Of a DNA stretch of 64,000 nucleotides, positions 1 through 8,302 are shown piece by piece. The stretch's first letter is position 1. Each line of letters begins with the position of its first letter. The DNA comes from Trichomonas vaginalis G3 (lineage: Eukaryota > Parabasalia > Trichomonadida > Trichomonadidae): positions 38,701,660 to 38,765,659 of the forward strand of contig NC_067206.1 of the NCBI RefSeq assembly GCF_026262505.1, in the 5' to 3' direction. The translations under genes were made by a program, and so were the position numbers. The notes under the pieces are model-generated. The model was not told the DNA's origin. It ran no database searches and saw nothing but the letters and a program-made list of their open reading frames with translations.

Positions 1-186
1 TATGACAGTATAGTCAATAGAGTCAAGGTTGTGTTCGTTAACGATATGAGAGCTGCTGAAACAGAACTGCTTGAAGTTTTTGAGAAAATGTATGGTGCTC
101 CCACGAAAGGTAAAGAAACGTTTGAAGTAGATGAGATAGGTAAAGCTATAAAATTATTTGACGAAGTTGCTGAAAAATACATGTAA
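1..186 (+). CDS. 3' end of an unidentified Polinton gene
   Basis: An open frame enters from the left edge and ends with TAA after 61 residues. The visible part is charged and probably helical (it contains the stretch ELLEVFEKMYG and ends in DEVAEKYM). I do not recognise the family. It lies 87 bases upstream of the KilA-N gene on the same strand and shares the base composition of the Polinton genes, so it most likely belongs to the element. Confidence 0.6.
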   Translation, partial: YDSIVNRVKVVFVNDMRAAETELLEVFEKMYGAPTKGKETFEVDEIGKAIKLFDEVAEKYM

Positions 187-273
187 AGCGTTTATTTTTG
201 GTCTTTTGTGAAAGTCAGGAAATAACGCTAGTTTTTTATAAAATATTTTTTTATTTTGTATGTAAAGACAGAT

Positions 274-1101
274 ATGTCAACAACCGAGAACACAACAACT
301 ACTATCGTCCATGAAGACATAAATGAAGAATATGAGTACATACAATATAACAAACAGTTACGTCTCATTCGTTCGGTCAAAGACGATATGTACCAAGTGC
401 AAAGTATTTTGAATGCTCTTCGTTCTACAAAGCAAGCATATCATTGGTTTGAAAACCAACAGACAAAAGAACTTTTAGAAGAATTTCCTCATATGTTTGC
501 GACCCTCGAAAAACCGAGGAACGAGATTCCGTACGAAAATCGTAAAAATTTGCCAAATAGTTTGAGAGGCTGGTATGTACATAGACTTCTTGTAAATGCT
601 GTTGCAATGTGGGCTTCACCTCGTTACGCTTGGTATATTTACAGACTTCTTGACGAAATTCATAGACAAGAACGTGAAGAGATGGAAAAGAAACTTCATG
701 CAAAAGATGAAGTCATTGAAGCAAAAGACAAAAGCCTTCAGAAAAGAATACCACGTTCGGTACCAAAAGGAAAGGAAAAGAACTATAAGTATATGATTTA
801 TACTGAAGAGATGGAAAATGAAGAAGACAGAGATATGGTTATGTTGCATTTAGTCAGAAGAAACAACAAAAGCTTTTACGACCTTGCTAAGATTTACAAA
901 TCTGACAGAAATTGGTTCTATCGCGAAAACTTACCGATTTCAATGACCCCAAATGAAGATGTGAAACAAATAGTTCAAGATACTTTACCTCAAACACACT
1001 ATGATATTAAAGGTTGTACAATACTTACCTTCAAAGAAGATTTGCCATTGTTAAAGGAAAAAATAACAGAGTATTTTGACAACTTCAAACAAGTAGAGTA
1101 G
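274..1101 (+). CDS. KilA-N domain protein of the Polinton
   Basis: Protein of 275 residues. A region around residues 80-125 has the KilA-N pattern: an aromatic/hydrophobic run with LRGWYVHRLLVNAVAMWAS followed by an arginine-containing helix (YIYRLLDEI). A charged coiled-coil stretch follows (about 128-165), then a C-terminal domain as in large-DNA-virus KilA-N proteins. KilA-N is a DNA-binding domain common in NCLDVs, phages and Polinton-like elements, so a regulatory or DNA-binding role is likely; that part is family knowledge. The open frame reaches slightly further upstream, but the ATG at 274 is the first ATG in frame. The 5' side is an A/T-only tract with TATGTAAA close to the start, a layout also seen before other genes of this element. 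Confidence 0.75.
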   Translation: MSTTENTTTTIVHEDINEEYEYIQYNKQLRLIRSVKDDMYQVQSILNALRSTKQAYHWFENQQTKELLEEFPHMFATLEKPRNEIPYENRKNLPNSLRGWYVHRLLVNAVAMWASPRYAWYIYRLLDEIHRQEREEMEKKLHAKDEVIEAKDKSLQKRIPRSVPKGKEKNYKYMIYTEEMENEEDRDMVMLHLVRRNNKSFYDLAKIYKSDRNWFYRENLPISMTPNEDVKQIVQDTLPQTHYDIKGCTILTFKEDLPLLKEKITEYFDNFKQVE

Positions 1102-1191
1102 ATGAACCATTTATTTTTCAAGCTTGACTTCAGATGGCTCAGGTAGCTCTATAAGGTAAATTGTCTTGTCAAATCCTTCTGGCATTCCGAG

Positions 1192-1503
1192 TCCTTCCTT
1201 CCGACAGGAAAAAATTTTCCTTCCGACAGGAAGAACTCTTCCTTCCAACAGGAAAAAATTTTCCTTCCAACAGGAAAAAATTTTCCTTCCAACAGGAAAA
1301 ATTTTTCCAGTTGTCCGTCCGTAAACCATTCAAATTTTCGAAAATTGAGAACTTTTTGGTCGAACTTCAGAAAAAGTTTTTCCTTCCGACAGGAAAAAAT
1401 TTTCCTTCCGACAGGAAAAAATTTTCCTTCCAACAGGAAAAAATTTTCCTTCCGACAGGAAGAACTCTCCTTCCAACAGGAAAATATTTTCCTTCCGACA
1501 GAC
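1192..1503. repeat. Hairpin-forming 22-bp tandem repeats between convergent genes
   Basis: About eleven copies of a 22-bp unit, in two blocks (about 1192-1311 and 1375-1503) separated by a unique stretch. Each unit is a small inverted repeat: TTTTCCT, a spacer of about six bases (TCCGAC or TCCAAC), then AGGAAAA. Every copy could fold as a short stem-loop. The array lies between the convergent KilA-N and ATPase genes and contains long open frames on both strands, but these follow from the repeat and look unlike real proteins. A terminator, insulator or recombination role is possible; nothing in the sequence decides. Confidence 0.85.
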
Positions 1504-1604
1504 ACAAACGGATGACTGACGTTCCACCAACCGAGTCCATTCCAAAGCCAGAAGAACCGAAAGCTGCAGAACCACAACAGACTAAGACTAAACACTTACA
1601 TTTT

Positions 1605-2480
1605 TTACGCTTGACTTTTTACAATTTGAACTTTGTTTGCGTAGATATGAATTCTGAAAGAAGTATGAGGGTCTTGTATGACTTTGTACTTCTCCCATAG
1701 TTCATGTCTGTCAAACTTACCTGCCATGGACTCTTTCATAAGTTCCATGAAATCGTCTTCGGACAATCCGGGGAAAAGTACAATGTCAGTAAGTATTCTC
1801 TTTACATCCTTACTTAAACTCTTTGCTGTCTGTACACAAATGACAACAGAGATGTTAAAGTGTCTGAGCTTCTTAAGAATTCGACACATGTCTTGTTCTC
1901 TATTCTTTAACAAAGGATGAGAAGCAAAGTCATCTAAAATAAGAAGACATCTATGAGGGTATGTCTTCCAATCGTAAGATTGCAATTTCTTCGAAATGTA
2001 TTCTATCTCTTTCTGTTTGTTTCTGAAGTGTTTCTTCTCTAATATTCTCTGCATTTCCTCATTTGGGTCTTTAAACTTCGAATTGACATACTCATTTATA
2101 GCATTGTACTTCAAAACTCTTCTTTGGTACTTCTTTATCCAATCTAACAACTCAGAGTCTTTTATACATACTAACTTAGACTTCTTTATAATATCTTTGA
2201 ACGAATTGACGGTTTGGTCAAATTGACCAGAAGTACTACAAATAACAACTAACTCATAGAATGGGTTCTTCTCATCTAGTTCTTGTTGTTGTGCAGCCAT
2301 TTTAAGATAAGTGAAAGTCTTACCCGACCCAGGCGGTGCAATTAGACCTGTTATACCATTCTGAGCAAATAAGAACTTGTCATGTATGGGTTTTATCTGA
2401 GCATTTTCCAACTTCCTCTTGTTCTTATTTAAAACATTCTCAAATTTCTTGTCAATGTCAGCAAACTTTTTTTCTAACAT
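1605..2480 (-). CDS. Genome-packaging ATPase (FtsK/HerA superfamily, A32-like)
   Basis: Protein of 291 residues, intact. A Walker A motif APPGSGKT follows a short hydrophobic strand (GITGLI), and a Walker B-like segment CLLILDDFASHPL lies about 125 residues further on. Next comes RHFNISVVICVQTAKSLSKD, which fits the sensor region of packaging ATPases. The family pumps genome DNA into capsids in Polintons, virophages and NCLDVs. The ATG at 2480 is chosen because it follows an A/T-rich leader and leaves a 36-bp divergent intergenic space to the gene at 2517; the upstream extension of the frame would run through that gene. It is convergent with the KilA-N gene across the hairpin array. Confidence 0.88.
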   Translation of the reverse strand: MLEKKFADIDKKFENVLNKNKRKLENAQIKPIHDKFLFAQNGITGLIAPPGSGKTFTYLKMAAQQQELDEKNPFYELVVICSTSGQFDQTVNSFKDIIKKSKLVCIKDSELLDWIKKYQRRVLKYNAINEYVNSKFKDPNEEMQRILEKKHFRNKQKEIEYISKKLQSYDWKTYPHRCLLILDDFASHPLLKNREQDMCRILKKLRHFNISVVICVQTAKSLSKDVKRILTDIVLFPGLSEDDFMELMKESMAGKFDRHELWEKYKVIQDPHTSFRIHIYANKVQIVKSQA

Positions 2481-2516
2481 ATTTTTAGAAAAATTAAAAT
2501 TTTTATCTTTTAGAAA
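2481..2516. promoter_or_regulatory. 36-bp divergent promoter space in the Polinton
   Basis: The only sequence between the divergent starts of the ATPase (minus) and the 146-residue gene (plus). It is nearly pure A/T with TTTTTAGAAAAA and AAAATTTTTATCTTTTAG, so both promoters must be very short or overlap. No host TCAYW initiator is evident. Confidence 0.5.
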
Positions 2517-2957
2517 ATGTCTAGCGATTTCGCTATCTATATTCGAGACAAGCTTTTCGACAGCAAAACATCTGTCGACCATAAAATCTTACATAGTGTA
2601 AACAAGAAAGGTGAATTTGTTCTAAAGTTCTGTTTCTGGGAATATGACAAGAACCATAAAACATTAAGCAGAGCAGTCTTAAAATTTGTCAATGACAGAC
2701 TTGTTGACAGAGATGACGCCTCTTGGAGAGATGAAGTCCAACAAAACTTCTTAGAATGCAAAGAAGACACATGCGCTGTTCTTGAAGATGAAATAGAAAA
2801 CAGAATAGAAGAGCTATTAAAGGACAAAGAACTTTTACAAAAATATGGTTCTGAGAAGTTTGACATAACTCCACCAGAAAAGAAGAAGAAAGAAAAAGAA
2901 AGAAAAGAAAGTAGAAGAAGAGAAGAAAGAACCAGAGCCAGAGAAAAAGAAATTTGA
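2517..2957 (+). CDS. Small charged protein of unknown function (Polinton)
   Basis: Protein of 146 residues. Residues 1-115 may be a compact alpha/beta domain (MSSDFAIYIRDKLF, then GEFVLKFCFWEYD). The C-terminal 30 residues are almost entirely Lys, Glu and Arg (from about residue 119), a highly charged, disordered tail that may bind nucleic acid or a partner. I do not recognise a family. It is divergent from the packaging ATPase and convergent with the next gene, which begins its stop codon only 24 bases away. Confidence 0.6.
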   Translation: MSSDFAIYIRDKLFDSKTSVDHKILHSVNKKGEFVLKFCFWEYDKNHKTLSRAVLKFVNDRLVDRDDASWRDEVQQNFLECKEDTCAVLEDEIENRIEELLKDKELLQKYGSEKFDITPPEKKKKEKERKESRRREERTRAREKEI

Positions 2958-2962
2958 CATGT

Positions 2963-2982
2963 AAAAATAAAATTTTATTTTT
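2963..2982. terminator. Perfect 20-bp A/T palindrome between convergent genes
   Basis: Five A, T, four A, then the exact complement, lying between the stop codons of two convergent Polinton genes (2957 and 2981). Its position suggests a shared 3'-end signal for both strands; function is inferred from position only. Confidence 0.4.
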
Positions 2983-3395
2983 AGAACATTTCTGGGTCAA
3001 TGTCAATGTTCTCTTCCTCTTTAGGAGCAAACACTGGCTTAGACTCTAAATCTTTTTACAATTACCTTGAACTTCTACAACTTTAGACTCATAATATTCA
3101 TAGTCGTCTGCTTTCTTTGGTTCATAAGGTATAACAAGTTTGTATGCTTTGCCTTCTTTAAGGTTTGAGAACCTTCTGTCAAAACTTTCGTTGACTGTTA
3201 ACAAACCTTCTATGTCTAAGTCTTCAAATTTCGCACCATTTTAGTCACAATAGCAAACTTAACTGGTTCGATGTTCCAAACTTTGCTGAATGAAGACTTT
3301 TCAAAATGGTAGAAGTAAACATTCAAATATGTGAATGGGTCTAGTTCTTCTTAAGTCCTGACATGTACTTGTTTACTGAGATGAATTTCGTCATC
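2981..3395 (-). pseudogene. Broken Polinton gene of unknown family
   Basis: A minus-strand coding trace of about 135 codons, broken (about three breaks). Readable parts include a beta-rich stretch (TYLNVYFYHFEKSSF, then VWNIEPVKFAIVT) and a Lys/Tyr-rich part (KAYKLVIPYEPKKADDYEYY). I do not recognise it. It lies between the charged 146-residue gene and the SF3 helicase relic and reads the same way as the helicase. An A/T tract of the kind found before other genes of the element lies upstream. Confidence 0.5.
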
Positions 3396-3431
3396 TTTTC
3401 TATCGGATAAAAAAATATTTTTTTTTAAAAT

Positions 3432-4663
3432 TTACTCAGAAAAATTTTTCTTTGTATATACACCATTCTGTACGTCTAAAAGACTTTTGACATTTGCCAA
3501 GAATGTTCGTTTAGACGCTGTCATATAACCATATTCTTGACAATACTGTTTTACGAATCGTACAATGACCTTTCATCTAAACACTCAAAGTCAGTTTCAT
3601 CTATGAACAGTTCATATACACTCTTGTTTGCTTCTAACAATGTTTGTCTCTCTTCGGTATGTGGAATTTGTCTTGGATTGAACTTTGAAATATCTAATGT
3701 CATAAAATATGAGAACAAGTGGTTGTAAAAGTCAGATGTCAAAGTTTCTGCTAAGTCGTCAAAATATTCTGTATCTTGCATATGAGAATCTGACGTTCTG
3801 ACAACTACATATCTTCTGTCGGAACTTTCTAACTTCATCGGAACAGCATTGTTTGAAACCATAATGAAATTTGCAACATTTTCACAAACTCTTTGGTCTT
3901 TATATTTTCTTTCAACAACTCCAACTTTGTCTGTTATAAGACTCTTCAAAGCATCTGAGTTCAAAACTTTTGTTGTATCTATACTTTGAAGTTCGTTACA
4001 TACTATAAGTTTCATATTCTCTATTGAAGAGTTAAATTTACGCAGATGTTTTCTAAGTTTGTCATATTCGGATTCGAATAGCCCTCTAACAGTTTGCATA
4101 AGATATCTGTAAAGAAAGTGTTCTTACCTGTTCCTTGTTTTCCAATTATAATGAGAGCAGTTTCATTTTTAGCACTTGGATGTTGTAAGATGTTTGCAAA
4201 CCAACATAAGATATACTCATAGACTCTTTCGTTTCCATTGCATATAATTTCTTTGACATGGTCTAACCAAGCTTCTATAACATTTTCTTTCCATTCTACT
4301 TGTTCGTATTTATATCCAGTGAAGATAGAATAGAAGTTTGGAGAAGGTGTATAAATTTATACCACGAACTGAAAAATCTTCTAACTTTGACAATAAGATA
4401 TCCCAAGCATCTAACATCTTCATGCCAACTTGTACGACTTTTATTTTCTTAAGTTTCTGTTTACATTCTTGTTCTGAAACTATTGTCGCTTTAGGTTTGT
4501 TAAAGACTACATCCCATTCTTTCATAACATAACATTCTGGGGCAGAGTCGACATAAATGACTAAACGTTTCAAATTCTCGACTGCTTTGTTATAGTCTCG
4601 AAATGGACACATATTTCTGAATGTTTGGAAGTCATAAAAATCTGAAACATCTATTCTGTACAT
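3432..4663 (-). pseudogene. SF3 helicase (D5/DUF5906-like), broken
   Basis: A D5-type superfamily 3 helicase trace of about 410 codons, broken (a few breaks). Visible landmarks in order are an N-terminal region beginning MYRIDVSDFYDFQTF, a Walker A motif GKQGTGKN, a Walker B-type strand KLIVCNEL, a sensor strand NFIMVSNN followed by SSDRRYVVV (arginine-finger region), and a C-terminal helical part. SF3 helicases unwind DNA during viral replication. The same motifs with close spacing occur in the helicase of the second virus-like element in this window (43196-46552). No primase domain is visible in this copy. Confidence 0.8.
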
Positions 4664-4692
4664 TTTTATAAAAATAAAAAAAAATATTTTTT

Positions 4693-5498
4693 TTATTCTT
4701 GAGCTATTTGTTGTTCTTGAGCTATTTGTTGCATTTGTTGTTCTTGAGCTATTTGTTGTTGAAGTTGTTCTTGTAATACAATACTTTCACCAGTTGCATC
4801 TTCCAATTCGAAACTTTCTGCCGTCATTGACAAATACATAGGACATAAAAGTTTTACAGGAACAAAGTTTGCGTCAACTAAGGTTAAGTTTATGTTTGCT
4901 AAAGTGTTTGAGTTTACTAAAGCTGAAAACTCTGCATTCGAATGAACAATAGGCAAACCAGCAGAGAATGTGTTATTTATACGCATAAGTATCTTTTGGT
5001 CATAGTAGTTTCTGTCGACATTCGAATAACACTTTGAACCTAAGTTTGAAACAATATATAAAATAGGTGTACTTAAAGTCAATGGAACAGACATTCCTTG
5101 TATGACACTTTTCCTGTTATAGGAAACTGTTGGTAGTAAAAACCAGATATAAGTTTTGTATTATAGCTCATATTGTTTATAGTAAACTCAGTCGGACATC
5201 CAAACATAATGAAACCTGCTCTAGTTGCAGCACATGTTACACCCGTACTTAAAGTATTAAATAAGTCAACAAAACCTGTTGGTGGTATATCTGAGTAAGT
5301 ATCTTCAAAGGAGTATTTTTTACCATTCACAACAATAAAATCTTCTGGTGTCAAAAGAGCAAAACAGGCTTTAGTCGTCATTGTGTTTAAAGTTAGTTTA
5401 CAATATCGTCCTTGAGGACTTTGTAAGTTTGTTGTTATAGAATTATATGACTCAGGGTTTTTAGTCGTAATAGTATAAACCACTATGTCTTCTGCCAT
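4693..5498 (-). pseudogene. Candidate minor capsid (penton-like) protein gene, broken
   Basis: About 268 codons of beta-rich, Thr/Asn/Ser-rich sequence, broken (probably one break). Parts: MAEDIVVYTITTKNPESYNS at the start, a middle with GRYCKLTLNTMTTKACFALL, and a C-terminal tail of Gln/Glu repeats (IAQEQQ). Length, beta-strand pattern and place in the same cluster as the major capsid gene fit the single jelly-roll penton protein of Polintons. That identity is inference from size, composition and position; no diagnostic motif is recognisable by eye. Confidence 0.5.
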
Positions 5499-5508
5499 TT
5501 ACATATAT

Positions 5509-5738
5509 TTAAAAGTTTTTCTGAAAGTGGAGAAGAACTTCATCTAAACTTTCACATGGCGTTTCTTGAAGTTCTCTGTCTAAGAAGTTCAAATATTTTG
5601 TAAAGACATAGAACTTTCCTTTGTCTACACGAACAAACAAACAGGGTCTTTCATATCGTTCAAAAGTGTGTAAAGTCCTTTACATGAAATAAAGTCTATA
5701 TTATTTTTCTTCAAACATCTTTCAAGAAGTTTTGACAT
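5509..5738 (-). pseudogene. Small Polinton gene, broken, unknown function
   Basis: A trace of about 75 codons beginning MSKLLERCLKKNNIDFISCK and ending HFQKNF before a stop at 5509. It has about one break. It lies between the candidate penton gene and the 193-residue gene on the same strand, with only a few bases between neighbours. No family recognised. Confidence 0.45.
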
Positions 5739-5744
5739 TTTTAC

Positions 5745-6326
5745 TTAGCAAATAAACTTTAATGAAATGTTGTGGTCGTCAAATATTTTTATAACGTCTG
5801 GGAAACTATATTTTAAGTTCAACGTTTCACTTCCTTTCATAACGTATATCTTGTCAATGACATTATATGAAACACCACAGCAACTAACGTCGGGTTCTAT
5901 TTCTTTGATGTTTATATCGTCTGCCTCTGTCAAAAGTTTCAATAGTTCTTTCAAAACTTCATGAGGTGCAATGACATATGAGTTCACTTTTACAGGGTTG
6001 TGTTCGACCAAGTTTAACATTATACCTAAAGCTTGACAAATCTTCTCCTGAGTTTGAAGTTTGTCTTTCAGTTGTTGGTAGTCGTTTCGAATATCTGCAA
6101 CAGAACTTAAGTCTCTGCTAACTTCAGGGTATGTTGGTTGTTCTTTTACAGGAACTATTGTTATACCATCTTCGTCTTCGTATGGTTTCCCCACTTCAAC
6201 ATCTCTGTCTTTGACATTGACAATAACACTTTGACTGTTTGTTTGAGTTGGTGAATTTAACTTCACATCTGCCACCGCCATTAAACCTTTTGAAACACTT
6301 ACGCTTCTATTTTTCGGAAATGACAT
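5745..6326 (-). CDS. 193-residue Polinton protein of unknown function
   Basis: The ATG at 6326 is preferred because it leaves an 18-bp divergent gap to the gene at 6345; the longer upstream frame would run through that gene. The product (193 residues) begins MSFPKNRSVSVSKGL, has an acidic middle (VGKPYEDEDGITIV) and a probable coiled coil (DIRNDYQQLKDKLQTQEKIC, about residues 80-100). It ends in a Cys-containing domain with SCCGVSYNVIDKIYVM. I do not recognise it. Position among the capsid genes suggests a virion or assembly role, which is inference. Confidence 0.65.
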   Translation of the reverse strand: MSFPKNRSVSVSKGLMAVADVKLNSPTQTNSQSVIVNVKDRDVEVGKPYEDEDGITIVPVKEQPTYPEVSRDLSSVADIRNDYQQLKDKLQTQEKICQALGIMLNLVEHNPVKVNSYVIAPHEVLKELLKLLTEADDINIKEIEPDVSCCGVSYNVIDKIYVMKGSETLNLKYSFPDVIKIFDDHNISLKFIC

Positions 6327-6344
6327 TTTACTTAGAATAAAAAG
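6327..6344. promoter_or_regulatory. 18-bp divergent promoter space in the Polinton
   Basis: All that separates two divergent ATGs (6326 minus, 6345 plus): TTTACTTAGAATAAAAAG. TTTTTACTTAG also occurs just upstream of the small gene at 5738, read on the plus strand, so it may be a repeated element motif. Confidence 0.4.
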
Positions 6345-6764
6345 ATGGACGTATTTGAGTATCTCTTCGAATTGAAGCAGAACAAAGTTTACACACACAA
6401 ACAATACAAATACATCGACAGAATAGTTCTTTATACAAACAATGGAAAATGTTATAGAATAGCAGTCTTTGCTGAACCAAAATATTTTCATAAAGCAAAG
6501 AAAGTTGGTATAACCGAAATGGTGAAAGTTCTTGAAGCAGACAAAAATATAACAACAAAACTGACCGATATTTCTAAAGGAAAGTTTATAATACAATATT
6601 ATGTCAAAACTGGCGTACTGTCAATATTTGATGGAGAGAAGTCAGTTCAAGAACAACTTACTGACCTGCTGCCAAAATCTGCTCGATGGAAGCTGTCGTT
6701 ATGCCAATCTGAGGAGCTCCAGCAGGTTTCATCGAACGAATCTTCAAAAGAGCATCTTCCGTGA
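6345..6764 (+). CDS. 139-residue Polinton ORF overlapping the capsid gene end
   Basis: The frame begins MDVFEYLFELKQNKVYTHKQ and has mixed strand/helix character with basic patches (KYFHKAKKVGITEMVKVLE). I do not recognise a family. Its last 35 or so codons are antisense to the 3' end of the major capsid gene (which stops at 6658), so the natural end of this protein may lie near 6660 and the tail may be fortuitous. It is divergent from the 193-residue gene with an 18-bp gap and convergent with the capsid gene. Confidence 0.5.
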   Translation: MDVFEYLFELKQNKVYTHKQYKYIDRIVLYTNNGKCYRIAVFAEPKYFHKAKKVGITEMVKVLEADKNITTKLTDISKGKFIIQYYVKTGVLSIFDGEKSVQEQLTDLLPKSARWKLSLCQSEELQQVSSNESSKEHLP

Positions 6765-8263
6765 AAAGTGCTATTGGTTTTGTAAACTTCTTTGCTTTCA
6801 ATTCATCTGGACCGTCTCTGTCACCAGTATATTGTATTTGAACTGTACCAACAGTTGATATACCACCATAAAGTCTTCTGAGTCAGCAAATGGAATGCCA
6901 AGCCAAAAGTTTGAACGGTCTCCATTTGTATATTGAGTTTTTTGACCTCCTGTATGAGTCCATACTTTCACATATGGCATAATAGAACTTTGCATTTCAG
7001 GGTTAATGGTTGTTGTGAAGTTGTTGTTAAAGTTCATAGCATCTAATGTCAAGTTGTATGACCTCATATCCTCAACTGTAGAATATTCTTCTCTTGGATA
7101 ATATTTGCCATCTATGTTTATATGATATTTAATACCGGGGTTGTAGAAACAAGAATAGTCATTTATAGTTCGTCTGAACAGTACAAACATAGTATCTGCA
7201 TGTTTCATTGCAGTTGTTAAAGCAATATCTGTTCTTGCACCTGGGTCAGCACTTTGGTTTCCAACTTCACCTGCAAAGTCTTTGACAGATATTTGGTGTA
7301 TAGGGAACATAAGTGGAACTGCAATATATTTGGCAGCTAAAGCATTTGAAATATCTGGGTCCAACATATAGACTGCAAGTCTGCTTTCTATTCTCTTGCA
7401 TTCAAATTTTTCGCATGTGAACTTAACTGGGTCCCAAGCAGTTCCAGCAGCATTGAAATAATAGTTTACTTCAGTGTTGAGGTTTGAGAAACCAAAGTCT
7501 AAGTCAACTTTGTCTTTGCAAAATTCGGCGAATGACGTTTGATTTGCTCCCTTTACGTCTGTAAGAGTGAATGGGTCTTGCGTTGGTGCAATGACTAAGT
7601 TATTTTTGCTTGGAGTAAGTTCGATAGAAATTTTTCCTGCCCAGTTTGGCAAGTATCTTAAAAACCTGAAGATGAGGAAAGATGACAAAGGAACTCTAAG
7701 TTTCAGTTTTACTTTGGTTACTGCTGCTGCAGTTTGTCCAGAAAGGTCAACATAAACTCCTGGAACGTTAGGGTCAAGTCTTCTTATTTTCTCAATGGTG
7801 GCATACTGGTCTGTTTGTTCTCTAGCTTGTGGTTGTACTGAGTTTCTCAAAGCGAACCATTCATAGTTTGCCATGTTACTGTTTGAACTAAGTCAGAGTT
7901 AGAATATATCTTATATCCCATGAAAACTTCTGGAGCATATTGGTATCCGACATAGAAAATTCCATTGCAACCTTTCTTGTCAGACAACTTGGCAGAAGGT
8001 TTTATTTCAATGTCTTGTTCCACGTATAAGAATGAGTTGTCAATAGAAATAATATGAAACCTGTCGCAAGCAATATCTACTGTTGTTGAAGAACCTTCTC
8101 CAAACTCACCTACGTTTCCATAAGAAACAGCAGTTGTATATTCGTAAGTTCCAGGAACTATTTCTGACCTTCTAATGGCATTGTCGCATTCGTTATACCA
8201 TTCGGAAACATTTCCGTTCATGGCATCCAAAACTGTTGGCGTTATATTCTGAGCGGCGTACAT
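6658..8263 (-). pseudogene. Polinton major capsid protein (double jelly-roll type), broken
   Basis: About 535 codons of beta-rich sequence, broken (about two breaks). The start MYAAQNITPTVLDAMNGNVS is followed by an antigen-like first barrel region (TVDIACDRFHIISIDNSFLY). Later parts contain LSSFLIFRFLRYLPNWAGKI, typical of capsid proteins with a well-conserved strand-helix core, and YKYNILV-like strands near the end. Size, composition and partnership with the packaging ATPase match the double jelly-roll capsid proteins of Trichomonas Polintons. Family knowledge: this protein forms the icosahedral shell, which is the reason Polintons are thought to make virions. Confidence 0.8.
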
Positions 8264-8302
8264 TTCATATGGGTAAAAATATAGAATAGTTGGATTTATA
8301 TA

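Noticed and set aside
1111-1700. Open frames on both strands through the hairpin array
   Set aside because: They arise from the 22-bp repeat (rich in Lys, Phe and Gly on either strand), have no domain and overlap the ATPase 3' end.
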